In this document: positions 1 through 6,605 of the stretch, piece by piece
How the letters are laid out: every line of letters begins with the position of its first letter
Position numbering within the stretch: the first letter of the stretch is position 1
Assembly (NCBI GenBank): GCA_913009535.1
Contig: CAJVXR010000070.1
Location: forward strand, 1-7,720
Reading direction: 5' to 3'
From: an uncultured Flavobacteriales bacterium
GTDB taxonomy: Bacteria > Bacteroidota > Bacteroidia > Flavobacteriales > Flavobacteriaceae
DNA: 7,720 nt
Translations under genes and position numbers: made by a program
Notes under the pieces: generated by a model
Databases searched by the model: none
What the model was told of the DNA's origin: nothing
Seen by the model: only the letters and a program-made list of their open reading frames with translations

Positions 1-254
1 AAATCATTTTCACTCAAGTTATCGGTATTAAGGTTTGCTAGTTGGTTTAATAAATTTTGTGCAAATTTAGCTTCACTTTCATAATGGTCTTTAGTGAATA
101 ATCCCAAGGGGTATTCTTCACTGTCATATGACTCATGCTCTTGGTAATTAGTTATTATTTTTTGTAGTTCTTTTTCTGAGTTTTCTGAGAACCTAATAAT
201 AAGTGCCATCAATAGTAAAACTATACCTAACACAGATAAAATTGAGTTTTTCAT
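1..254 (-). CDS. DUF885-like protein, N-terminal fragment (cut by window edge)
   Basis: Only the first 84 residues are visible; the gene continues past the left edge. It opens with MKNSIL and a hydrophobic segment at about residues 4-20, which should act as a signal peptide or membrane anchor, so the rest is probably periplasmic. No cysteine follows the hydrophobic stretch, so there is no lipobox, although many related flavobacterial proteins are lipoproteins (from memory). The part after residue 25 is helical and charged, with a YPLG motif at about 48-51 and a Leu-rich helix ending in NLSEND. This resembles the start of DUF885 proteins, which are thought to be zinc-peptidase-like; the expected metal-binding motif would lie outside the window. 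The ATG directly abuts the stop codon of the aldehyde dehydrogenase gene (0 bp gap), so co-transcription and coupled translation are likely. The family assignment is by recall of sequence style and is moderate. Confidence 0.6.
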   Translation of the reverse strand, partial: MKNSILSVLGIVLLLMALIIRFSENSEKELQKIITNYQEHESYDSEEYPLGLFTKDHYESEAKFAQNLLNQLANLNTDNLSEND

Positions 255-1838
255 TTATATTTTATTTTTGGTATATACCCCATTAACAAGTCGGAGTATA
301 TTTTTTGGATTATTGTTCTTTAATGAATCTGGAAGTAATTCATTTGGAAAATCTTGGTAACTTAAAGGTCTTACCCACCTATCAATAGATTTAATACCAA
401 CAGCTGTAAACCTACTATCGGTAGAAGCAGGATAAGGACCGCCATGTAACATTGAAGGGCTAACCTCTACTCCGGTAGGCACACCATTGAAAATAACTCT
501 TCCTACCCTTTCTTTAAGTATATCTATTAAATCTTTATTCATTAGCATTTCATTATTAGTAGCTAAAATAGTACCTGTTAGCTGACCATTAATTTGTTTA
601 ATAACTGATTTTAATTGATTCATGTTTTCACACTCTACAAATAAGGAAAAAGGACCAAATATTTCTTCCTCTAGATTTTTATCGTTAATAAAATCGGCTC
701 CAGTAACAAGAGCTAATGTCTGTTTGGGATAATTAGGTTTTGTTGAAGCTTTGAATTCCGCTACAACTTTTACATTATTCTTAGTGATTAATGCATTTTT
801 ATTTTTTTCAAAATTCTTCAAAATATTAGGATGTAGCATACAGCTAGGAGAAATATCTAAAATATTTGAACTTAAAGAATTAACAAATTGCGTAAAAACA
901 GCTGACTTTAGACCTATAATAATACCAGGGTTTGTACAAAACTGCCCTGAACCTAAAGTAATTGATTTTGCATAGTTAATAGCTAAGTCATTTAAATCTT
1001 TTTTTAATATTTCAGGCAATATAATAACTGGGTTTACACTACCCATTTCAGCAAATACAGGAATAGGTTCATCTCTTTTATTAGCTAAATTTAATAAAGA
1101 CCTCCCTGCATTTAAACTGCCTGTAAAACCAACTGCCTTAACTAAAGGGTTGTTAACTAAATCTATTCCAGTTTGTATTCCGCCACTATTTATATTTGAA
1201 AAAACTCCATCTGGCATTCCAGTAATTTTAACAGCTTTAATAATTGCAGAAGAAACTAGTTCACCTGTACCCGCATGCATTGGATGAGATTTAACTATTA
1301 CAGAACAACCTGCAGCTAAAGCTGAAGCAGTATCGCCACCAGCAGTTGAATATGCTAGAGGAAAATTACTAGCTCCAAAAACTACTACAGGACCAAGTGG
1401 AATCGATACTTTTCTTAAATCAGGTTTAGGTAAAGGAATTCTATGAGGGTCAGCTGTATCAATAGATGCATTAACCCAATTTCCTTCTTTCAATAAAGCA
1501 GAAAATGTCTTTAGCTGTCCAACTGTTCTTCCTAATTCACCCTTAGCCCTTGCTTCAGGGAGGCCAGTTTCATTGCAATAAACACCTACAATTTCATTTT
1601 CAATTAGTAATAATTGTTCAACGATTGTTTCTAAAAAAAGTGATTTTTGTAAACTATGAATTTTATTATATTTTAAAAAAGCACTTTGAGCTAAATTAAC
1701 TGCATTATTCAATTCTTCTGTAGTTGCTTCTGTAAAACTGCATTCATTATTCTTGTTTAACTGTGGATTAAAAGTTTTAAAAGTTACTTTTCCTTTAGAG
1801 GATAAGCTATTACCTATATAATTTTTTCCATGTAACAT
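255..1838 (-). CDS. Aldehyde dehydrogenase (NADP+), alpha-ketoglutarate semialdehyde dehydrogenase type
   Basis: This 527-residue protein belongs to the aldehyde dehydrogenase superfamily and is probably cytoplasmic. The key residues are visible: Asn158 in FGASNFP, Lys183 in IVKSHP for cofactor binding, the FTGS turn at 238-241, the general base Glu264 in FAEMGS, the catalytic Cys301 in GQFCTNPG, and EEIFGPF at 391-397. The GQFCTNPG and AEMGSVNPV forms, the long N-terminus and the C-terminal HGGPYPASTD motif are typical of enzymes that oxidise alpha-ketoglutarate semialdehyde (2,5-dioxopentanoate) to alpha-ketoglutarate with NAD(P)+. That is the last step of hydroxyproline, pentonate and glucarate breakdown. 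Length is normal and all catalytic residues are present, so it should be active. It starts 1 bp after the stop of the DapA-like lyase, the enzyme expected to make its substrate, which supports the assignment. The exact substrate cannot be fixed from sequence alone. Confidence 0.9.
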   Translation of the reverse strand: MLHGKNYIGNSLSSKGKVTFKTFNPQLNKNNECSFTEATTEELNNAVNLAQSAFLKYNKIHSLQKSLFLETIVEQLLLIENEIVGVYCNETGLPEARAKGELGRTVGQLKTFSALLKEGNWVNASIDTADPHRIPLPKPDLRKVSIPLGPVVVFGASNFPLAYSTAGGDTASALAAGCSVIVKSHPMHAGTGELVSSAIIKAVKITGMPDGVFSNINSGGIQTGIDLVNNPLVKAVGFTGSLNAGRSLLNLANKRDEPIPVFAEMGSVNPVIILPEILKKDLNDLAINYAKSITLGSGQFCTNPGIIIGLKSAVFTQFVNSLSSNILDISPSCMLHPNILKNFEKNKNALITKNNVKVVAEFKASTKPNYPKQTLALVTGADFINDKNLEEEIFGPFSLFVECENMNQLKSVIKQINGQLTGTILATNNEMLMNKDLIDILKERVGRVIFNGVPTGVEVSPSMLHGGPYPASTDSRFTAVGIKSIDRWVRPLSYQDFPNELLPDSLKNNNPKNILRLVNGVYTKNKI

Positions 1839-1839
1839 A

Positions 1840-2745
1840 TTAATAATTGTATTTTGAAAGATCTGGCCTAGTTTCCAAACTACTTTCTATTATTTTAATA
1901 ACTTTTTTTCTTTCATCTCCAATAAGTGGTAGTCGAGGAAGTCTAACATTTTCGGTTCCAATACCGGTATACATTTCCGCCAGTTTTATGTTTTGTACTA
2001 ATTTAGAATTAATATCAAGTTCAAGTAAAGGTAAAAACCAGCGATATATTTCTAAAGCCTCATTTATAGATCCCGCTTTTTGTAATTTATAGATTGCTAC
2101 CGTTTCTTTAGGGAAAGCATCTACAAGACCTGCTACCCATCCATGTGCGCCCATTAACAAGCTTTCTAAAGCTATTGTATCTACTCCCGTCATTATTTTT
2201 AATCTGTCACCAAAATAATTGATAATTCTGGTAACATTAGAAATATCTCTAGTTGACTCTTTAACTGCCTGAATATTGTCGCATTGCAATAATTCATCAA
2301 ACATATCTAATGTAACTTCAATTTTATAGTCAATAGGGTTGTTGTAAATCATTATTGGTAGTGATGTACTTTTAGCAACTGATTTAAAGTATGCAACAGT
2401 TTCTTTATCACTTGCTTTATACCTCATGGGTGGTAAAATCATCAATCCAGATGCTCCATCTTTTTCTGCATTTTGCACTGAAACTATAGCCTCCGAGGTA
2501 GATTGCTCTGCAATATTCATCAAAACTGGAATTTTATTTTCTACAATCTCAACAGTATTTTTAATTAATGCACTTTTTTCAATCCTTGTTAAGGTACTAG
2601 CCTCCCCTAAAGTACCTCCTAAAACTATTCCACTAACACCAGCATCCAATTGTGTAACAATATTTTTATTAAACATTTCAAAATCTAGCTCATCATTATT
2701 TGTAAACTTAGTAGTCACAGCTGGCATTACTCCTTCCCATTTCAT
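1840..2745 (-). CDS. DapA-superfamily lyase, probable pyrroline-4-hydroxy-2-carboxylate deaminase
   Basis: This 301-residue protein is a class I aldolase/lyase of the DapA/NanA superfamily with a TIM-barrel fold. Visible landmarks are the GGTLGE motif at 43-48 (the GTTGE loop of DapA), Tyr134 in MIYNNP and the Schiff-base Lys162 in QAVKEST. It is unlikely to be the lysine-pathway dihydrodipicolinate synthase. By alignment from memory, the substrate-binding arginine of E. coli DapA (Arg138, in the NVPSRTG loop) falls on Asp139 here (NNPIDYK), the second loop threonine is Leu46, and the relay Tyr107 falls on Arg108. The downstream neighbour, 1 bp away, is an alpha-ketoglutarate semialdehyde dehydrogenase. 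In the trans-4-hydroxyproline pathway a DapA-family deaminase converts pyrroline-4-hydroxy-2-carboxylate to that semialdehyde and ammonia. A keto-deoxy sugar-acid dehydratase, as in pentonate or glucarate breakdown, is the main alternative. The closest relatives recalled are flavobacterial proteins from hydroxyproline clusters. Confidence 0.85.
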   Translation of the reverse strand: MKWEGVMPAVTTKFTNNDELDFEMFNKNIVTQLDAGVSGIVLGGTLGEASTLTRIEKSALIKNTVEIVENKIPVLMNIAEQSTSEAIVSVQNAEKDGASGLMILPPMRYKASDKETVAYFKSVAKSTSLPIMIYNNPIDYKIEVTLDMFDELLQCDNIQAVKESTRDISNVTRIINYFGDRLKIMTGVDTIALESLLMGAHGWVAGLVDAFPKETVAIYKLQKAGSINEALEIYRWFLPLLELDINSKLVQNIKLAEMYTGIGTENVRLPRLPLIGDERKKVIKIIESSLETRPDLSKYNY

Positions 2746-2779
2746 ATTTAATATTTTTATTAAAGTTATATCTTTTATT

Positions 2780-3907
2780 TTAATTTAACATAAATAAATC
2801 TGAAGCAATTCCATCAGATAAAAACTTGCCTTTTCTTGATATATATAAAAAATCATTTTTGATAAAAAGTAGGTTTTTATTAATATATTTTTGTGCATTT
2901 TTTATTAATTGATTTTTATAACTAGCACCAAAATCAACATCTATTTTTATTAAAGAGACACCCCAGTTGGTCCTTAAACCACACATAATTATTTCGTTGA
3001 ATTTATCCTTCTTGGTTAAACTTTCTTTGCTATGAGGTAAAATATTTTTATTTATTGAATTAATATACTTAAGATTATTTTTTACATTCCAAAATCGACT
3101 ATCTCCATTAAATGAATGTGCTGACGGGCCTATTCCAAGATATTTTTTTCCTTGCCAATATGCGGAATTATTTACACTATATAATTTATCTAATGCAAAA
3201 TTAGATAATTCATAATTCTCATATTTATTAGCCTCTAAAATATCGAGTAAAATATAAAACTGTTCTTGTGATTGCCTGTCATCTACATCATCAATTATTC
3301 CCTTGTCTATATACTTTTTTAATGCTGTTTTTGGTTCAACAGTTAAGGCGTAAGCAGAAATATGACTAATACTATAAGATAGTAGTATATCAATATTTTG
3401 TTTCCATCTAGAGTTATCTAGACCTGGAATACCATAGATTAAATCAGCAGAAATATTATCAAAGTATTTACTTGCTAATTCTATGCATTCAATAGCCTCT
3501 TTATCTGTATGAGACCTATTCATTAAGACTAAATCTTGTTTAAAAAAAGATTGAACCCCTATACTTAATCTATTTACTCTACTGTTGGATAATTCTACAA
3601 TTTTTTGTTCTGTTAAATCATCCGGATTAGCTTCTAAGGTGACTTCTACAGAATCTAAAACATTGTAGTTATCGCAAACTGAAAGAATTAAGGAGTTAAT
3701 ATCAATAGTGCTTAACAATGACGGAGTACCTCCACCAAAGTATATTGATTCTATTTTTTCATTTTTTAATTCATCTTTTCTAATTAAAATTTCATTGTGT
3801 AATGCCTTAATCATTTCACCTTTATACTTAAAAGATGTAGAAAAGTGAAAATCACAATAGTGACAAGCCTTCTTGCAAAATGGTATGTGAATATAAATTC
3901 CTGACAC
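2780..3907 (-). CDS. hemW: Radical SAM heme chaperone HemW
   Basis: This 375-residue cytoplasmic radical SAM protein belongs to the HemN/HemW family. The 4Fe-4S cluster motif CxxxCxxC is Cys11, Cys15 and Cys18 (CKKACHYCDF). The CDF ending is the HemW form, not the CGC form of oxygen-independent coproporphyrinogen oxidase HemN, so heme insertion or transfer is more likely than coproporphyrinogen oxidation. Further family motifs are FGGGTPSLL (57-65), LEANPDD (91-97), RLSIGVQSF (113-121), DLIYGIPG (155-162) and GIGPSAHSF (258-266), followed by the C-terminal HemW domain. The start is GTG at 3907: an in-frame TAA lies immediately before it, and the protein then begins MSGIYIHIPFC, the normal N-terminus of the family. 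It lies 25 bp after ruvC and 34 bp before the DapA-like gene, within the same directional run. Length is typical. Confidence 0.93.
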   Translation of the reverse strand: MSGIYIHIPFCKKACHYCDFHFSTSFKYKGEMIKALHNEILIRKDELKNEKIESIYFGGGTPSLLSTIDINSLILSVCDNYNVLDSVEVTLEANPDDLTEQKIVELSNSRVNRLSIGVQSFFKQDLVLMNRSHTDKEAIECIELASKYFDNISADLIYGIPGLDNSRWKQNIDILLSYSISHISAYALTVEPKTALKKYIDKGIIDDVDDRQSQEQFYILLDILEANKYENYELSNFALDKLYSVNNSAYWQGKKYLGIGPSAHSFNGDSRFWNVKNNLKYINSINKNILPHSKESLTKKDKFNEIIMCGLRTNWGVSLIKIDVDFGASYKNQLIKNAQKYINKNLLFIKNDFLYISRKGKFLSDGIASDLFMLN

Positions 3908-3932
3908 TTAAATTATTAATTAGTTTAAAAAA

Positions 3933-4487
3933 TTACTTCTTTAATCTTTTTTCGTTTTGCTTTATAAAACTTGACCATCCAGAGTAGTTTTTCTCTCCAG
4001 TCAATTTTCCAGAGTTGTAGTAATGACAAACTGCAGCTGCTAAACCATCTGTTGCATCTAAGTTTTTAGGTAATTCTTTTAACTTAAACATTCCTTGTAA
4101 CATTCTTGCAACTTGTTCTTTACTAGCATTTCCATTTCCAGTAATTGACATTTTTATTTTTTTTGGCAAATACTCTGTTATCGGAATTTCTTTATTTAGC
4201 CCTGCTGCCATTGCAACTCCTTGTGCTCTTCCAAGCTTTAGCATACTCTGGACATTTTTACCAAAAAAAGGTGCTTCAATAGCTATTTCATCAGGATGGA
4301 AAGAGTCAATCAACTCACTGGTTCTTTCATAAATTAGTTTTAATTTTAAATAATGATCTTTATATTTCATCAGATTTAACTCGTTCATTTGAAGAAAAAT
4401 CATTTTATTGTCTACGACTTTTATGATTCCAAAACCCATGATAGTTGTGCCGGGGTCTATTCCTAATATAATTCTCTCATTGCTCAT
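3933..4487 (-). CDS. ruvC: Crossover junction endodeoxyribonuclease RuvC
   Basis: RuvC resolves Holliday junctions made during homologous recombination and works with the RuvAB branch-migration complex. The 184-residue protein has the RNase H-like fold signature and all four acidic metal-binding residues: Asp11 in LGIDPGT, Glu71 in IAIEAPFFG, and Asp144 and Asp147 in LDATDGLAAAVCH. The conserved KLGRAQG stretch (84-90) and the GNGNASKEQV segment (117-126) are also present. Length is close to the usual 160-190 residues, with a short Lys-rich C-terminal tail. It begins 9 bp after the stop of the small lipoprotein gene and is followed 25 bp later by hemW. I recall a ruvC-hemW neighbourhood from other flavobacteria. 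ruvA and ruvB are not here. Confidence 0.95.
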   Translation of the reverse strand: MSNERIILGIDPGTTIMGFGIIKVVDNKMIFLQMNELNLMKYKDHYLKLKLIYERTSELIDSFHPDEIAIEAPFFGKNVQSMLKLGRAQGVAMAAGLNKEIPITEYLPKKIKMSITGNGNASKEQVARMLQGMFKLKELPKNLDATDGLAAAVCHYYNSGKLTGEKNYSGWSSFIKQNEKRLKK

Positions 4488-4496
4488 TAAAATAAA

Positions 4497-4976
4497 CTAT
4501 TCATTGGTGGATATTAAAATTGGTAATTTAAATTTTGTGTTGACAGGCTGACCTCGTTTAATAGCTGGATATAGCTTTGGTAACCCTAAAACTGTAAGCT
4601 CAAATATAGAGTCAATCAATAAATTGACATTTAGAATTTCAGTCTTATTCATTGATTTCTCTAAAATAATAACTCCCTTATTAGAAACAATAAAATTAAT
4701 CATTATTGTATCAGTAATTGATTCATAAACTACGATATCATTATTAATTAAATTAGCTTGAATTTTTGTAGTCAAAGTATTTACAAAACAATTAAAGTTA
4801 GATTCTCTGTTAATAATTGTATCACAGTTTTGGAATCTAGGGAAAGTATCTACATCTTTCCAATTAAATGTTTCTAACTCATCGGAAACCAACTTACTGA
4901 CAGACAGCTCTTTACTGTTCGATAAATCACATGAAAAAAGGGTTGAAAATAAAAAAACGATTATATAATATTTCAT
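4497..4976 (-). CDS. Small lipoprotein with TonB C-terminal-like domain
   Basis: The product has 159 residues. It starts with a lipoprotein signal peptide: Lys2, a hydrophobic run at 4-14 and a lipobox ending LFSC at Cys16, so it should be lipidated and periplasm-facing or in the outer membrane. The mature part has a WKDVDTFPRFQNCD segment, Cys residues at 50 and 63 that could pair, and a C-terminal stretch ending KRGQPVNTKFKLPILI. This layout (FP..F..C at the front, MINFIVSNKG in the middle, LPKLYPAIKRGQPV near the end) resembles the C-terminal domain of TonB-like energy transducers in Bacteroidota. It lacks the inner-membrane helix and Pro-rich linker of TonB, so a role as an energy transducer is unlikely and its function is unknown. 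It is the first gene of the leftward run and precedes ruvC by 9 bp. I recall similar lipoproteins beside ruvC in related genomes. Confidence 0.8.
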   Translation of the reverse strand: MKYYIIVFLFSTLFSCDLSNSKELSVSKLVSDELETFNWKDVDTFPRFQNCDTIINRESNFNCFVNTLTTKIQANLINNDIVVYESITDTIMINFIVSNKGVIILEKSMNKTEILNVNLLIDSIFELTVLGLPKLYPAIKRGQPVNTKFKLPILISTNE

Positions 4977-5017
4977 CTTTAGTATTGTATAATTAAAATT
5001 ACAAAAAATTATAAACT

Positions 5018-5047
5018 ATTGTAGTGTATGATAATTAATTATCTTTA
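5018..5047 (+). promoter_or_regulatory. Candidate Bacteroidota-type promoter for the DUF456 gene
   Basis: The pair is ATTG at 5018-5021 and TATCTTTA at 5040-5047, separated by 18 bp. The Bacteroidota consensus is TTTG, about 19 bp, then TAnnTTTG, so each box has one mismatch. The downstream box ends 18 bp before the ATG at 5066, leaving a short leader. In such AT-rich DNA a match of this quality can arise by chance, so this is a weak call. Confidence 0.3.
5030..5043. repeat. Perfect 14-bp palindrome in the divergent promoter region
   Basis: The sequence GATAATTAATTATC equals its own reverse complement; the symmetry stops at the flanking T on each side. It lies between the two candidate promoter boxes of the DUF456 gene and overlaps the downstream one, where a dimeric repressor could act. 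The AT-only core makes a chance occurrence plausible, and no regulator can be named. Confidence 0.4.
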
Positions 5048-5065
5048 ATAAAACATTTTTAAATT

Positions 5066-5563
5066 ATGAATTCTATTCTATTAATAGTTTCTGCAGGGTT
5101 AATTATTACAGGAATAATTGGTAGTTTTCTACCTATAATTCCAGGCCCTATCACAAGCTGGCTTGGACTATTGGCTATTTGTCAAATTCAGGACTTTTCT
5201 GCAAGCAATACATTACTAACTATAACATTTATAGTGGCAATTACAATTTTTATAACTGATTACTTCATTCCTATAATAGGATCTAAATATTTTGGAGGAA
5301 GTAAATATGGAATTGTCGGCACTTCAATAGGACTCTTAATAGGGCTTTTTAGTCCAATTCCTTTTGGAATTATTATAGGGGCTTTTTTAGGAGCACTAAT
5401 CGGAGAGTATTTTGGCGGTAAGAGTGTTTCAGAAGGAATTAAACCAGCTATAGGATCGTTAGTGGGTATTATTTCATCATCAATTATAAAATTTATAACT
5501 GGATTTTCTTTTTTTATAATTTATATCACTTTAATAATTAGAAATTGGGAAATACTATTTTGA
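5066..5563 (+). CDS. DUF456-family integral membrane protein
   Basis: The product has 165 residues and is very hydrophobic, with membrane stretches at about 3-40 (two helices split by the LPIIPGP turn at 22-28), 50-72, 82-116 and 127-158. The LPxxPGP motif in the first hairpin, the ITDYFIPIIGSKYFGGSKYG segment (63-82, containing Asp65) and the Gly-rich helices GIVGTSIGLLIG and GAFLGALIGEYFGG fit the DUF456 family of small inner-membrane proteins, whose function is not known. The Gly-zipper-like helices suggest tight helix packing. It is the only plus-strand gene in the window, is divergent from the lipoprotein-ruvC run, and ends by overlapping the 3' end of the convergent LacI gene by 9 bp. 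The ATG at 5066 is the natural start: it gives the full first helix and follows an A/T-only leader. Confidence 0.85.
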   Translation: MNSILLIVSAGLIITGIIGSFLPIIPGPITSWLGLLAICQIQDFSASNTLLTITFIVAITIFITDYFIPIIGSKYFGGSKYGIVGTSIGLLIGLFSPIPFGIIIGAFLGALIGEYFGGKSVSEGIKPAIGSLVGIISSSIIKFITGFSFFIIYITLIIRNWEILF

Positions 5564-6601
5564 AGAACCGCCATGTGTTGTTGTTTGAATGATTTCAGTT
5601 ACAAAAGAGTTATCAGTTGATTTGCTGTTAATTCTATTAATTAATATCTCTACAGATCTCTTACCGATTCGCACAGCATGTTGATTAATTGTTGTTAGTT
5701 GAGGTTCTGAAAGCATTGATGTTAATTTATCCCCAAAACCAACAATTGATAAATCTTTTGGAATATCTATATTTAATTTTGAAGCTATATTTACTGCTAA
5801 AATTCCAGAAATATTATCTGCGGCAATAATTGCATCTAAGCCTGGGCTAGTTTTGATAAACTGTTTTATAGAATTATGTGCACTTTTTCTATAATACTCA
5901 GAATTTTCAGTATGGCTGATATTAGTTTGATGGACAAGTTTTAATATTAGCTGTTCATCATATTTTCCAAAAAAATCAACACTAGCTTTTCTGTATCCAT
6001 TGCTTCGATATTTACCAACATTTAAGTTGTTTATAGCTGTGATGAATCCAATTTTCTTGCGACCCTTTTTTACTAGACTTTTTACTTCATTGTATATAGT
6101 ATCAAAATCGTCAATTATGACTTTATCACAACTTATTTTGTCAGTAATTCTGTCAAGCATCACTAACGGTATATTATTTAATGTTAAATCTTTTATGTGA
6201 GAGAACTCATTCTTGTTTAATGTTTCTTCAGAAAGAGCTAGCAATACTCCGTCTACAGTTCCTGAGCCAATTATTTTTAAATAATCAATTTCTTTTGACA
6301 TTGATTCTCTGGAAAAAAATGTAATAATATCATAACCTAATTCTTCTGCGGCTATTTGAATCCCGTATAATACTTTAGCATAAAATCTATTTAAAATATC
6401 TGGAAGAATGACACCTAGTGTAAGTGTTTTATTACTCTTTAAGCTTAATGCAATTTTATTTCTTTTATAATTTAATTCTTTAGCTAAGTTTTGAACCTTG
6501 ATTATTGTTTCCGAACTAATCTCATCACTATTGCTTAGAGCTTTCGAAACAGTTGAAACTGAAACATTTAATTCTTTAGCTAATTGTTTTAAAGTAATCA
6601 T
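5555..6601 (-). CDS. LacI-family transcriptional regulator
   Basis: This 348-residue cytoplasmic DNA-binding regulator has the full LacI layout. The N-terminal helix-turn-helix is at about 3-22 (TLKQLAKELNVSVSTVSKAL), the hinge helix at about 48-58 (NKIALSLKSNK), and the periplasmic-binding-protein-like effector domain begins at TLGVILPDI (61-69). The C-terminal lobe has the usual DAIIAADN and LSIVGFGD motifs and an IGKRSVEILINRI helix. Such proteins normally bind a palindromic operator near sugar-use genes and respond to a sugar or sugar phosphate. It starts 4 bp after the stop of the BglX-like beta-glucosidase, so it is probably co-transcribed with it and likely regulates glucoside use, but the effector cannot be read from the sequence. 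Its TAG stop lies inside the last codons of the convergent DUF456 gene. Confidence 0.93.
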   Translation of the reverse strand: MITLKQLAKELNVSVSTVSKALSNSDEISSETIIKVQNLAKELNYKRNKIALSLKSNKTLTLGVILPDILNRFYAKVLYGIQIAAEELGYDIITFFSRESMSKEIDYLKIIGSGTVDGVLLALSEETLNKNEFSHIKDLTLNNIPLVMLDRITDKISCDKVIIDDFDTIYNEVKSLVKKGRKKIGFITAINNLNVGKYRSNGYRKASVDFFGKYDEQLILKLVHQTNISHTENSEYYRKSAHNSIKQFIKTSPGLDAIIAADNISGILAVNIASKLNIDIPKDLSIVGFGDKLTSMLSEPQLTTINQHAVRIGKRSVEILINRINSKSTDNSFVTEIIQTTTHGGSSK

Positions 6602-6605
6602 TTTT

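Larger units (their letters stand above)
4977..5065. promoter_or_regulatory. Divergent intergenic region between the lipoprotein-ruvC-hemW run and the DUF456 gene
   Basis: This 89-bp region is almost pure A/T and separates two genes transcribed away from each other, so promoters for both should lie in it. No Shine-Dalgarno-like purine tract stands at a useful distance from either start, as expected in Bacteroidota. It contains a perfect 14-bp palindrome near its centre-right and a weak promoter match on the plus strand, listed separately. On the minus strand I found only fragments resembling the TAnnTTTG element and no convincing pair. Confidence 0.6.

Noticed and set aside
751..975. Plus-strand open frame of 74 codons inside the aldehyde dehydrogenase gene
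   Set aside because: It lies fully antisense to a gene with all its catalytic motifs and has no recognisable product or start context.
1847..2092. Plus-strand open frame of 81 codons antisense to the 3' part of the DapA-like gene
   Set aside because: Shadow of the real gene, with no family resemblance.
2746..2779. Possible internal promoter (TAACTTTA on the minus strand) between hemW and the DapA-like gene
   Set aside because: Only the downstream box resembles the consensus; no upstream TTG-containing box stands at the right distance, and AT-rich spacers give such matches by chance.
2426..2788. Plus-strand open frame of 120 codons antisense to the DapA-like gene
   Set aside because: The opposite strand encodes a clear family member with its catalytic residues; this frame reads as low-complexity hydrophobic shadow sequence.
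5002..5013. Possible minus-strand promoter element ending in TTTTTTG upstream of the lipoprotein gene
   Set aside because: The TA pair is two bases too far from the TTTG core, and no TTTG-like box lies about 19 bp upstream, so it does not meet the Bacteroidota promoter pattern.
6000..6200. Plus-strand open frame of 66 codons inside the LacI gene
   Set aside because: Antisense to a well-supported regulator domain; no motif or start signal.
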